42,624 nucleotides of DNA, from the NCBI GenBank assembly GCA_040755975.1, contig JBFLZY010000014.1, forward strand, positions 1 through 42,624, in the 5' to 3' direction. The translations under genes and the position numbers were made by a program. The DNA is from JAIMBK01 sp040755975 (GTDB lineage Bacteria; Bacillota; Desulfotomaculia; Desulfotomaculales; Nap2-2B). Below are positions 33,173-41,318 of the stretch, piece by piece. The notes beneath the pieces are model-generated. The model was not told the DNA's origin. It saw only the letters and a program-made list of their open reading frames with translations, and made no database searches. Position 1 is the stretch's first letter; each line of letters begins with the position of its first letter.

Positions 33173-35474
33173 AAGGATTATTGCGGCCGGGATGGCAGAG
33201 GGTGAAACCCGCTTCCGCCAGGTGGGCAAGCGGGTGCCGAAACTGGATGCCTGGGAAAAGGTTTCCGGCCGGGCCCAATATATCGACGATCTAAAGCTGC
33301 CGAATATGCTGCATGCCAGGATCCTTTACAGCAAATACCCCCACGCCCGGATTATCCACATTGACCCGAGCCGGGCGGAAAAGCTGCCCGGAGTCAAGGC
33401 GGTAATTACCGGCTACAACACGCCGGAGATAAGGATCGGTTTTTTAAACGATAATCCGGTGTTAAAAAAAGATAAGGTCCGGCAGTACCGGGACGAAGTA
33501 GCGGCGGTAGCGGCGGTGAATCCGGATGTAGCGGCGGAAGCCCTGGAGCTTATTCGCGTGGAATATGAGGAGTTGCCGGCCGTGTTCGATCCCGGCGAAG
33601 CCATGGCAGACGGCGCTCCGCTGGTGCACGCGGAGAAGGGAACAAATGTCTTGAATCTGCCCTGGCATTTCTCCGCCGGCGATGTGGAAGCGGCCAGGGA
33701 GAACTCGGCGTTTGTGGTTGAAGAAACCTACCGGTTGACCTGGGTCACCCACTGCTGCCTGGGCACGGCGGGTTGCGTGGCCGATTTCCACCCCAACGGC
33801 AATCTGACGGTCTATACGCCGACCCAGATCCGTTTCCTGGCCCAGCGAGACTTTATGAAGGTATTTGACGCTTTAGGCCTCCGGGGAAAGAAGGTCAACG
33901 TAGTGCAGGTGAAGGCGGGGGGCGCCTTCGGGAGCAAGCTCGATACCTATCCGTACGAGTATATTACCATTCTTCTCTCCTATTACACGGGCCGTCCGGT
34001 GAAGCTGGTCTTCACGCGGGAGGAGGAATTCTTCGCTACTCCCGGGCGGCAGCCGGCGATCATCAGAATCGCCCAGGGTTGCACCGCCGGCGGGCAGTTG
34101 ACCTTCCGCGACGTGAAGATGATTCTGGACAACGGTGCCTACACTTCCTGGGGGGCCACCACGCCCACCGTGATGGTAATGCCGGTTTCTTCCTTATACA
34201 AAGTGCCCAACGTCAGGTACGAGGCCACCTGTGTATACACCAACAATATTTACTGCACGGCGATGCGCGGCTACGGCAATCCGCAAATCACCTTCGCCAT
34301 CGAAAGCCAGATCGACACCCTGGCGGAGATGGCCGGGATTGATCCGCTGGAATTCAGACTGATCAACGCCAATACTCCCGGGGAAGTCACCCCCCAAAAG
34401 TTTCAGGTTACCTCGTGCGGCCTGAAAGAGTGCCTGGAAGCTGTGCGCGCAGGGATCGGTTGGGATGAAAAGAGGGGCCGGGGCAGCGGCCGGGGAGTAG
34501 GGGTGGCCGCGTTGTTGCATGTCGGCGGGGGGGCGCGCATTTACCGCTCTGACGGTTGCGGGGTGATTCTGAAAATAGACGATTTTGGCAAGGTGACTGT
34601 GCTGACGGGCGCTACCGACATGGGCCAGGGCAGCGAGACGGTGATCGCGCAGATTGTGGCCGAAGAACTGGGAGTAAAGGTGACGGACGTGACGGTGGTG
34701 AACAGCGGCACGGACGTGGAGACGTGGGACGTAGGCGCGCACGCCAGCCGCACCACCTTCGTCGCCGGGAACGCCGCTTTGCGGGCGGCGCGCCAAGCGA
34801 AAGAAAAAATTCTGACCGCCGCCGCTCGTATTTTAAAGCACGACGCCGCAGACCTGTACCTCGAAGGAGGGCAGATTCGTTCTTCCTCCCAGCCGGAGGT
34901 GCGGCTGGAACTGGCCAAATTGCTGCGGCAGATGCATTTCGCCGGCAGCGGACAGGTCGTCGTCGCGGACTATTTCTACGATCCGCTGACGGAAATGCTT
35001 GGTCAAGATATGTGCGGGAATCTTTCTGCCGCCTATACGTACGGGGCACACGGGGCCGAAGTGGAAGTGGACCGGGAGACCGGCCAGGTGAAAGTCCTTA
35101 ATTATATCTGCGCCATCGACGCCGGACGGGCAATCAACCCCATGCTGCTGGAAGGGCAACTGGAAGGCGGCGTGGCGATGGGGATCGGTTACGCTTTAAT
35201 TGAAGAGCTAAAGCTCTCTAACGGCAAGGTCCTTAATCCAAATTTCCTTGATTACCGCCTGCCCACCAGTCTTGACGTGCCGAAGGTGCAAAGCGTCGTC
35301 GTGGAAACGGATGATTCCGAAGGTCCTTTTGGGGCCAAAGGAATTGGGGAGCCGCCGGCGGTGGCGGCAGCCCCGGCCATTGCCAACGCCGTTTATGACG
35401 CCGTAGGAGTGCGGCTGCGGGAACTCCCCATGACCCCGGAGAAGATTTTAGCGGCAATTAAAGATAAAGGTTAA
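33165..35474 (+). CDS. Molybdenum hydroxylase, molybdopterin-binding catalytic subunit
   Basis: Hydroxylates a carbon next to a ring nitrogen, an aldehyde or a similar site, taking oxygen from water. 769 residues from ATG 33165. Seen signatures are VKAGGAFGSKLDTYP, REEEFFATPGRQPA, AMRGYGNPQITFAIE, TGATDMGQGSETVIAQI and VGAHASRTTFVAGNA. The catalytic Glu that deprotonates the Mo-OH is Glu729 in FGAKGIGEPPAV. The sequence resembles the 4-hydroxybenzoyl-CoA reductase/aromatic hydroxylase branch, but the FAD subunit lacks that reductase's extra cluster. With hydantoinase genes in the same set, C2 hydroxylation of an indole ring is the best-supported idea. A strong hairpin follows the stop. Confidence 0.93.
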   Translation: MGKRIIAAGMAEGETRFRQVGKRVPKLDAWEKVSGRAQYIDDLKLPNMLHARILYSKYPHARIIHIDPSRAEKLPGVKAVITGYNTPEIRIGFLNDNPVLKKDKVRQYRDEVAAVAAVNPDVAAEALELIRVEYEELPAVFDPGEAMADGAPLVHAEKGTNVLNLPWHFSAGDVEAARENSAFVVEETYRLTWVTHCCLGTAGCVADFHPNGNLTVYTPTQIRFLAQRDFMKVFDALGLRGKKVNVVQVKAGGAFGSKLDTYPYEYITILLSYYTGRPVKLVFTREEEFFATPGRQPAIIRIAQGCTAGGQLTFRDVKMILDNGAYTSWGATTPTVMVMPVSSLYKVPNVRYEATCVYTNNIYCTAMRGYGNPQITFAIESQIDTLAEMAGIDPLEFRLINANTPGEVTPQKFQVTSCGLKECLEAVRAGIGWDEKRGRGSGRGVGVAALLHVGGGARIYRSDGCGVILKIDDFGKVTVLTGATDMGQGSETVIAQIVAEELGVKVTDVTVVNSGTDVETWDVGAHASRTTFVAGNAALRAARQAKEKILTAAARILKHDAADLYLEGGQIRSSSQPEVRLELAKLLRQMHFAGSGQVVVADYFYDPLTEMLGQDMCGNLSAAYTYGAHGAEVEVDRETGQVKVLNYICAIDAGRAINPMLLEGQLEGGVAMGIGYALIEELKLSNGKVLNPNFLDYRLPTSLDVPKVQSVVVETDDSEGPFGAKGIGEPPAVAAAPAIANAVYDAVGVRLRELPMTPEKILAAIKDKG

Positions 35475-35498
35475 GAAGGCTTTTTCGCGAATAAATTA

Positions 35499-35529
35499 TT
35501 AAGGAGGCGCCTGCACAGGGCCTCCTTAA
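35499..35529. terminator. Bidirectional terminator hairpin
   Basis: TTAAGGAGGC and GCCTCCTTAA form a perfect 10-base stem; the 11-base loop holds a further CCTG/CAGG pairing. It lies 25 bases after the Mo subunit stop and between convergent genes. The - strand side is followed by TAATTTATT, so it may work in both directions. Confidence 0.7.
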
Positions 35530-35575
35530 GTATGTCCGGAAGAATTTTTTTGAGAGCTTGATTTTGGAGCGATTT

Positions 35576-36037
35576 TTAATGCATCCGGACCCTGCCGGGA
35601 AGAAGTTGTTCGAGTCCGGGCAGGTGCTTTTTTAAATCGTACCGGCGGTCGTCAACGTAAAAACTTTTGCTCAGGCCAACGGTGGTTTTAATGGTCAGGC
35701 GGGGCATCATCAACAGGTTGCCTTTTTTTAAGAGCACCTCCTCAACTTGTGGATAGGGTATTGCGCAGTTCGCCTGGTTGGCCAGAAGAATAGCTTCCGG
35801 ATTTAATTTTTTTAAGGATTCCCGTTTATTGTCGGAGGCGTCGCCACGGAGTAAAAAAGTAGTGTACGTTTCGCCGACGTAAGCAAAAATAATGCGCCGG
35901 TCAGTAAAGAAAATTTCCCAGAATTCATGGGTGGTCATCCCCCATTTAAACCACCGGGTAAAGTGTTCCTTGACCACTTCTTCTGCAAAGCTTGTGACAG
36001 ACGGTTGAGCAATTGTTTCCTGTTTAAGTGTATGCAC
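35576..36037 (-). CDS. Unknown soluble protein, 153 aa
   Basis: Not recognised. GTG at 36037 is preferred over ATG at 36046 because GGGAG lies 9 bases before the GTG but touches the ATG. The protein is soluble, with alternating beta-type segments (FWEIFFTDRRIIFAYVGETY, KGNLLMMPRLTIKTTVGLSK) that recall a PH-like or lipocalin-like barrel, and ends in basic residues. It is the last gene of the - strand run that begins with the SDR at 39265. A role with the symporter 34 bases upstream is possible but unproven. Confidence 0.7.
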   Translation of the reverse strand: MHTLKQETIAQPSVTSFAEEVVKEHFTRWFKWGMTTHEFWEIFFTDRRIIFAYVGETYTTFLLRGDASDNKRESLKKLNPEAILLANQANCAIPYPQVEEVLLKKGNLLMMPRLTIKTTVGLSKSFYVDDRRYDLKKHLPGLEQLLPGRVRMH

Positions 36038-36071
36038 GGAAAACATCTCCCGATCTAGCCTGAAGAATTCA

Positions 36072-37562
36072 TTAAGCTTCCAAAACCTCTTTGATGTCCG
36101 GATCGAGATCGCTTTCGTCGCCCGGCTTCTTCTGGATGATCGAGACGGCCAGGTAGACCACGATCGCCAGCATGGTGGCGACGGCGCCCACTACCGCTCC
36201 GTTCGGCAGCTTATAGACATTGTATTTGGCCATAATTTCCAGCACGAAGTTGGCCACGAGGCCGACGATAATCGCCGCCATGGCAGCAGCCGCCGTGCCG
36301 CGCTTCCAGTTCAGCCCGATAACTACCACCGGCACCACAGCGGCGGCAAAAGTTCCCCAGCCGAATACTCCCAGCAGGGCCACCAGGGTTTTCATGTACA
36401 GGGCGAAAAAGGTGGAGACAATGACCAGCCCCAGGGTGGCAATCCGGGCCCAGAAGACTTCGTTTTCGATCTTTTTTCCAAAGGCCTGGGGGATGTCTCT
36501 CACGATTGCCGCCGCCCCCAGGTTCAGGAAGGAGTTCCCGGTGGACATAATCGCCGCCATCAGTCCGGCCAGCACTATCCCGGCCAGCACTTCCGGCGTG
36601 TATTCCATGAGAAAGGTCACGGCGGTCAGGTCCGGGTTCTTTAAGGGAGCGTGCTGACCCGCCTGCACCAGGGAGCGCATGGTGAGCCCCAGGCTCATCC
36701 ACAAAAGGGCGCACAGGGCGTAGGCGACCGCGGAGATGAAGCCGCCCCATTTTAACCGGTAAATGTCTTTGGTCATATAAAGTTTCGTCGCCATATGCGG
36801 CTGCCCGGCGTTGCCGATGGCAAAGAGGAAATACCAGGTCAGCCCAGTCATAATGGACATTCCTCCAAAGGGCCCGATGAGTTTCGGGTCCGCCAGGGCG
36901 ACGTTATGGGAAATATTCGTCATTCCTCCGCCCACATTCATGCACCACAGGAAAATGGCTACGGAAGCGAATACCATGATCACCCCCTGGAAGAAGTCGG
37001 TGTACACCCCCGCCAGGATGCCGCCCATCATGGTGTAAACCGTTAAGATGGCCAGGCCGATCAGCGCGCCGGTGACCAGGTCGATGCCGAAAATAGTCTG
37101 CATGACCACGCCCATGGCCTGTACCTGGGTTCCCAGGTAGCCCAGGATACCGAACAACAGAGCGACGGCCATCCAGAAACGGGCGCCGTTGCTGCGGTAG
37201 CGGGCGGCCACGGCGTCCGGCAAAGAGAGGACGTTGCGCACTTCCGCCATCAGGCGCATGCGCTTGGCCAGCAAAAACCAGGCCATAGGGAAGGCCACCG
37301 CCTGGGCAAAGGTAATCCACAGGGAACTGGTGCCGAACTGATAGGTCAGCCCCGGCCCGCCCACAAATCCGAAACCGCTCATGATGGCGGAGAAGGCGGC
37401 GATGGAGACGATCCACAAACCGATTGTCTGCCCGGTGATAAAGTAGTCGGCGGCGGTTTTCGTCCGGCCGTAGGACCACACCCCGATCCCCAAACAGACG
37501 AGCAGGTATAGAATCGCGATGGACAAAGTTACCGGTGTATTTAGAATAGGTACTCCCGACAT
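36072..37562 (-). CDS. Sodium:solute symporter (SSF family)
   Basis: Na+-coupled uptake system, 496 residues with about 13 hydrophobic helices. Family signatures include SYGRTKTAADYFITGQTIGL near residue 30, the conserved SAIMSGFGFVGGPGLTYQFG and the central GLMAAIMSTGNSFLNLGAAA. The tail is short and acidic (DESDLDPDIKEVLEA). It follows a small membrane gene by 19 bases. Relatives carry pantothenate, acetate, proline or other acids; linkage to a hydroxybutyrate-dehydrogenase-like SDR and an acyl-CoA synthetase suggests a short organic acid, which is inference. Confidence 0.9.
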   Translation of the reverse strand: MSGVPILNTPVTLSIAILYLLVCLGIGVWSYGRTKTAADYFITGQTIGLWIVSIAAFSAIMSGFGFVGGPGLTYQFGTSSLWITFAQAVAFPMAWFLLAKRMRLMAEVRNVLSLPDAVAARYRSNGARFWMAVALLFGILGYLGTQVQAMGVVMQTIFGIDLVTGALIGLAILTVYTMMGGILAGVYTDFFQGVIMVFASVAIFLWCMNVGGGMTNISHNVALADPKLIGPFGGMSIMTGLTWYFLFAIGNAGQPHMATKLYMTKDIYRLKWGGFISAVAYALCALLWMSLGLTMRSLVQAGQHAPLKNPDLTAVTFLMEYTPEVLAGIVLAGLMAAIMSTGNSFLNLGAAAIVRDIPQAFGKKIENEVFWARIATLGLVIVSTFFALYMKTLVALLGVFGWGTFAAAVVPVVVIGLNWKRGTAAAAMAAIIVGLVANFVLEIMAKYNVYKLPNGAVVGAVATMLAIVVYLAVSIIQKKPGDESDLDPDIKEVLEA

Positions 37563-37581
37563 CTATTTCACCCTTTCTTTC

Positions 37582-38022
37582 TTATCCTTTTATGCTGATG
37601 GACTCTTTTTCTTTTTTCTTCCACGAATGAACCTGCAAACGTTCCAGGTCTTCTTTTTTGATGATCCAGTTGTCGAAGATCAAAGCGTAGGCCACCCCCA
37701 GGAGAAGGGGCAGGAGCCAGATGCCGTAAACCAGCACCGCCGTCGCCGGAGGAAAACCAAGGAAGTAGGATTTGGGCATTCCGGTGGGATTCGCCTTGTA
37801 TAACACAATTAATAAGTAGAATAGAACAAGATAGCCTATACCCATTACCCACAGAATGGGAGCCGCCGGACCCAGTTTTTCCTTTCTTCCGGCGCCCATG
37901 GCAACGTAAATAACAAAGAAGAGGATCATGAAGACTGGAAAAATTACCCACCAGTTCAACCACACGCACAAAAGCATGCCTAGTGAAGCTGCTAATAATA
38001 ATTCTCCACTGTACTTAACCAT
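37582..38022 (-). CDS. Small integral membrane protein, probable symporter partner
   Basis: 146 residues with four hydrophobic helices (about 5-22, 24-46, 52-76 and 90-118) and a strongly basic tail (HSWKKKEKESISIKG). GGAGGGAAAAG precedes the ATG. Small helix-bundle proteins encoded directly upstream of SSF symporters are common (DUF485/YhdT-like pairs), and the 19-base gap supports a functional pair. The exact family is not recognised. Confidence 0.75.
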   Translation of the reverse strand: MVKYSGELLLAASLGMLLCVWLNWWVIFPVFMILFFVIYVAMGAGRKEKLGPAAPILWVMGIGYLVLFYLLIVLYKANPTGMPKSYFLGFPPATAVLVYGIWLLPLLLGVAYALIFDNWIIKKEDLERLQVHSWKKKEKESISIKG

Positions 38023-38084
38023 TAACTTTTCCCTCCTACTTTTTTAATTCTTAATCAATCTCCGCAGAATTTCTGTAAAAAGCC

Positions 38085-38264
38085 TTACCTCATTTTTGCT
38101 TCACCTCCCAAAACAAAAATAATTAAAATGTCCGGGGCGCGGGTCCGTTGGGCGAACATGGCGGAGATGATGGGGAGACCCGTACCGACAAAGACGCTTT
38201 TTTTGTTTTCAATCATCCTGGCGGCCGCGTAAGCCATCAGTTCAGTCATTGTATAACCAGTCAT
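38085..38264 (-). pseudogene. gctB: Truncated glutaconate/3-oxoacid CoA-transferase subunit B remnant
   Basis: Begins at ATG 38264, overlapping the end of the subunit A remnant as in intact gctAB operons. The first 48 residues match the family N-terminus (YTMTELMAYAAARMIENKKS, VFVGTGLPIISAMFAQ, APDILIIF). The frame then diverges (VLGGEAKMR) and stops after 59 codons, against about 260 in the intact protein; no continuation was found in other frames before the next gene. This looks like an internal deletion. Confidence 0.75.
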
Positions 38265-38432
38265 TTCCGCGCCTCCTTCGCCTTTTTGCTCCACGGATAA
38301 ACCGGTTCCTGCCTTAACCGTTCGATCTTTTGAAGGGTATTGTATTTTTGCATCCCCCGACGCGCTCGATGTAAGTGTTGAAGTCCCCCAAACGTACTTT
38401 TGCAGGTAATCGTCAGTACCCGCAGGGGTCCT
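38261..38432 (-). pseudogene. gctA: C-terminal remnant of CoA-transferase subunit A, frameshifted
   Basis: Three reading frames together give a recognisable subunit A tail: TPAGTDDYLQKYVWG, then DFNTYIERVGG, then LQKIERLRQEPVYPWSKKAK with EARK and a stop that overlaps the subunit B ATG. At least two frameshifts separate the blocks, and the first 200 or more residues are missing because the SDR gene ends at 38477. The gene is dead. Confidence 0.7.
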
Positions 38433-38476
38433 GGAAGCCTCCGGCCATCAGCAGGGCAAAAACCAAAGCATGGGGG

Positions 38477-39265
38477 CTAAATTTGACACCAGCCGCCGTC
38501 AATCGTATACCCCTGAGCCGTTATTGAACCGGCGGCGGCGGAACATAAAAACGCGGTAAGGTAGCCGATTTCTTCCGGCTGAAGCAGCCTTTTTTGGGGC
38601 ACCGGGCGCAAGATTACCTCCTCCAGAACCCGCTCCTGCGACAGGTTGTGGCTGGCGGCCAGGTCTTTTAACTGGTTACGCACCAAAGGAGTATCCACGT
38701 AACCCGGGCAGATGGCGTTGGCGGTTATGCCGAAGGGAGCCGTTTCTAAGGCGATCACCCTGGTTAAGCCCAGCAGGCCGTGTTTGGCCGACACGTAGCC
38801 GGCCTTGTAGGCGGAGGCAATTTTGGCGTGGACGGAAGCGATGTTTATGATCCGGCCAAAACCCTTCCTTTTCATGCCCGGTATTACGGTCCGGCTTAAC
38901 AGGAAAGGCGCCACCAGCATTACTTCCAGTAAACGGCGGAAGGTTTCCGGGGGAAAATCTTCAACGGGCGCCACATATTGAAACCCGGCGTTGTTAACCA
39001 GAATGTCGATGGGGAGATCTTTGAGCTGCTGGATGAAATCCATATTTGTAACATCTCCGGGGAGAGCCTCTCCTTTTAGCTGTTGAGCAGCTTCCTGCGC
39101 TGCTTCCGGGGAAACGTCGTTGACCAGCACGTGGGCGCCGCTGGCGGCCAGGACTTTCACTATGCCGTAACCGATTCCCGAGCCCGCCCCGGTGACCAGG
39201 GCTGTTTTGCCGCCGAGGTTGACAGCCAGATTTACCTGGTCAACCTGGTCAATGTCCATGCGCAT
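38477..39265 (-). CDS. Short-chain dehydrogenase, 3-hydroxybutyrate dehydrogenase-like
   Basis: NAD-dependent SDR of 262 residues. Cofactor loop TGAGSGIGYGIVKVL near 21, NNAGFQYVAPVEDFP near 90, catalytic Ser in INIASVHAKIAS and Tyr/Lys in GYVSAKHGLLGLTRV near 160, and the C-terminal ITAQGYTIDGGWCQ. The YVSAKHGLLGLT and FCSAAAGSITAQ patterns are those of D-3-hydroxybutyrate dehydrogenases. GGAGGG stands 10 bases before the ATG. A sigma-54 promoter lies about 60 bases upstream. The adjoining CoA-transferase remnants suggest the module once handled acetoacetate or a similar oxoacid. Confidence 0.88.
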   Translation of the reverse strand: MRMDIDQVDQVNLAVNLGGKTALVTGAGSGIGYGIVKVLAASGAHVLVNDVSPEAAQEAAQQLKGEALPGDVTNMDFIQQLKDLPIDILVNNAGFQYVAPVEDFPPETFRRLLEVMLVAPFLLSRTVIPGMKRKGFGRIINIASVHAKIASAYKAGYVSAKHGLLGLTRVIALETAPFGITANAICPGYVDTPLVRNQLKDLAASHNLSQERVLEEVILRPVPQKRLLQPEEIGYLTAFLCSAAAGSITAQGYTIDGGWCQI

Positions 39266-39324
39266 AATCCATTACCCTCCTTACACCGGATGCGTAAACA
39301 AAAATTTTTAAAAATTTAAAACAT

Positions 39325-39339
39325 GCAATAATTGTGCCA
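39325..39339 (-). promoter_or_regulatory. Sigma-54 promoter of the SDR-symporter genes
   Basis: On the - strand TGGCACAATTATTGC fits the -24/-12 consensus with the obligatory 10 bases between GG and GC. Transcription would begin near 39313, about 48 bases before the SDR start. A sigma-54 activator is encoded at 41319. Confidence 0.85.
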
Positions 39340-39377
39340 GCTTTTTAGAAAAGTTTTGCGAGTTTCTCTTCCGCGAA

Positions 39378-39465
39378 TCCGGAATGGAGAGTAAGGTGGT
39401 CAAGGAGAACAAATATGATTATTTAAACCTGATTTTCCTTTCCAAAAATCCGGAATGATTCCGGA
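39378..39465. promoter_or_regulatory. Candidate enhancer sites for the sigma-54 activator
   Basis: TCCGGAAT-G-ATTCCGGA at 39449-39465 is a perfect 8+8 palindrome with a one-base centre, and a single half-site TCCGGAAT lies at 39378-39385. They sit about 40 and 110-125 bases upstream of the sigma-54 promoter, the usual range for activator binding. A related sequence precedes the second sigma-54 promoter. Confidence 0.6.
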
Positions 39466-39491
39466 ATTCGGGAAAGGATTTTCAGGTTCAA

Positions 39492-41132
39492 TTAAATTTC
39501 CTTTTGTCTTTTTTCCAGTTCCAGCTTTCTTAAATCAGCCCGCTTTACTTTGCCGGTTATCGTCATGGGCAATTCCCGCACAAACTCGATGGCCCGCGGG
39601 TATTCGTGCGCCGCCAGCCGGTTTTTCACGAAATTTTTGATCTCTTCAGCAAGGGTGGGGGAGACTTCGTATCCCTCATTTAAAACGATGAAAGCCTTTA
39701 CGATGGTCCCTCTGATTTCATCAGGGGTGCCGATTACGGCCGAAAGGGCAACGGCAGGGTGTTTGAGCAAACAGTCCTCGATTTCGGACGGTCCGATGCG
39801 GTAGCCGGCGCTGGTGATCACGTCGTCCTTGCGACCGCTGAACCAGAAATAGCCGTCTTCATCAAAGGAGCCGGTATCCCCCGTCAACATCCAGTCGCCG
39901 AGGAATTTTTCCCTGGTGGCTGGTTCGTTTTGCCAGTACCCCAGAAACATCACCGGATCGCCTTTTTTCACGGCTATCTCGCCGGCCTGCCCCGGCGGGA
40001 GGGGATTTCCCCCTTCGTCAACTACGGTTAAAGTGTGGCCGGGTATCGGCCTGCCCATGGAACCGGGCTTAACGGGCATAATAGCCGCACAGTTGCCAAT
40101 TAACAGGTTGGCTTCGGTTTGCCCGTAAAACTCGTTAATTTCCAGACCCAGTTCAGTCCGCCCCCAGCTCAATACTTCCTCCCCGAGGGGTTCTCCGCCG
40201 CTGGCTACGGTCCGCAACTGGATGTTGAATCTTTGACGGATGTTTTTTACGGAGCGCAATATTTTCAGCGCCGTGGGAGGCATAAAGACGTTCCTTACCC
40301 CGTGTCTGGCCATCATGTCCAAGGCTTTTTCGGGATCGAATTTTTTCGCCCGGAAGGCCAGCACCGGCACCCCGTGGTGCAGGCTGGGAAATAAAACATC
40401 AATCAAGCCCCCGATCCAGGCCCAGTCCGCCGGCGTCCAGAAAAGGTCGCCGGGCTGCGGGAAGAAGTTGTGCGGCAGCTCCACGCCCGGGAGGTGGCCC
40501 AGCAGAACCCGGTGGGCGTGCAGGGCTCCCTTCGGGGGGCCGGTGGTCCCCGATGTATAGATTATTAAAGCGGGATCGTCGGCGGCAGTGACAACGGGAT
40601 CAAAACGGTCGGAGGCTTTAGAAAGTTCTTCCGCATAATCCAGGACTTCCGAATCCAGGGAAGGGGGTTTATGGACGCAAATAATTTTCTCCAAGGTTTC
40701 TAATCCCGGTTTTATTTCTAAAATCTTGGCCACATTTTCGGCGTCGACGATTACAACTCTGGCGCCGCTGTTTTTTAAGCGGTATTCCAGCGCCTCAGGG
40801 CCAAACAAAGTGAATAACGGAATATTGATCAGGCCCAGCTTGAAGCCGGCCAGGTGGGCAATTAAAGTTTCCGGTTGCTGAGATAAGACGATCCCTAACC
40901 GATCTCCCTTGCCCATTCCGAGGTAAGCCAGCAGGTTGGCAAGTTTGTTGGACTGTCGCCTTAAATCCCCAAAAGTGTATTTTTCTACTTTTCCTGTATG
41001 GTCTTCGGAAATTAAAGCCAGTCCTTTTTCTTCCCTGGCGGCGTGCCGGTCGCAAATGTCCGCGGCGATGTTATATTCGGTCGGTATAGACCACTGAAAT
41101 GAGTTATAAATTTCCTGATAACTTCTTTTCAT
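39492..41132 (-). CDS. AMP-forming acyl-CoA synthetase
   Basis: Activates a carboxylic acid to its CoA ester through an acyl-AMP. 546 residues with all core motifs: ATP loop IIYTSGTTGPPKGALH near 195, INEFYGQTEANLL near 330, WMLTGDTGSFDEDGYFWFSG near 420, GRKDDVITSAGYRIGPSEIE and the C-terminal catalytic Lys in PMTITGKVKRADLR. The sequence has the acetyl/medium-chain synthetase look (AADICDRHA at the start). GAAAGGAG precedes the ATG, and a sigma-54 promoter lies about 80 bases upstream. Acid unknown; short or medium chain is likely. Confidence 0.92.
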   Translation of the reverse strand: MKRSYQEIYNSFQWSIPTEYNIAADICDRHAAREEKGLALISEDHTGKVEKYTFGDLRRQSNKLANLLAYLGMGKGDRLGIVLSQQPETLIAHLAGFKLGLINIPLFTLFGPEALEYRLKNSGARVVIVDAENVAKILEIKPGLETLEKIICVHKPPSLDSEVLDYAEELSKASDRFDPVVTAADDPALIIYTSGTTGPPKGALHAHRVLLGHLPGVELPHNFFPQPGDLFWTPADWAWIGGLIDVLFPSLHHGVPVLAFRAKKFDPEKALDMMARHGVRNVFMPPTALKILRSVKNIRQRFNIQLRTVASGGEPLGEEVLSWGRTELGLEINEFYGQTEANLLIGNCAAIMPVKPGSMGRPIPGHTLTVVDEGGNPLPPGQAGEIAVKKGDPVMFLGYWQNEPATREKFLGDWMLTGDTGSFDEDGYFWFSGRKDDVITSAGYRIGPSEIEDCLLKHPAVALSAVIGTPDEIRGTIVKAFIVLNEGYEVSPTLAEEIKNFVKNRLAAHEYPRAIEFVRELPMTITGKVKRADLRKLELEKRQKEI

Positions 41133-41160
41133 GGGCTTATTCTCCTTTCAGCCTTTTCTT

Positions 41161-41176
41161 TTGCCATGCATGGCAA
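41161..41176. promoter_or_regulatory. 16-base perfect palindrome in the synthetase leader
   Basis: TTGCCATGCATGGCAA is identical on both strands. It lies between the expected sigma-54 start point (near 41199) and the synthetase ATG at 41132, where a bound repressor would block transcription or a hairpin could affect the mRNA. Confidence 0.45.
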
Positions 41177-41210
41177 GGTCAAAAATCAGTATTCAATAAA
41201 TCATAACGGT

Positions 41211-41225
41211 GCAATAATCATGCCA
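41211..41225 (-). promoter_or_regulatory. Sigma-54 promoter of the acyl-CoA synthetase gene
   Basis: On the - strand TGGCATGATTATTGC has GG and GC separated by exactly 10 bases. Its spacer closely resembles that of the promoter at 39325 (ATTATTGCA shared), suggesting one duplicated regulatory unit. Possible weak activator sites lie upstream: TCCGGGAAT at 41254-41262 and TCCCGGA...TTTCCG at 41299-41314. Confidence 0.82.
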
Positions 41226-41318
41226 GCTTGGTTAAAAAACTTGGGAACCATCCTCCGGGAATTAGAAAAGGGAAGATGTTAATTGCTTTGCCCAAAAATC
41301 CCGGACCGTTTCCGTTGT

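Noticed and set aside
31782..35474. 4-Hydroxybenzoyl-CoA reductase
   Set aside because: The catalytic subunit resembles it, but the FAD subunit has ordinary length and lacks the extra [4Fe-4S] cysteine insert.
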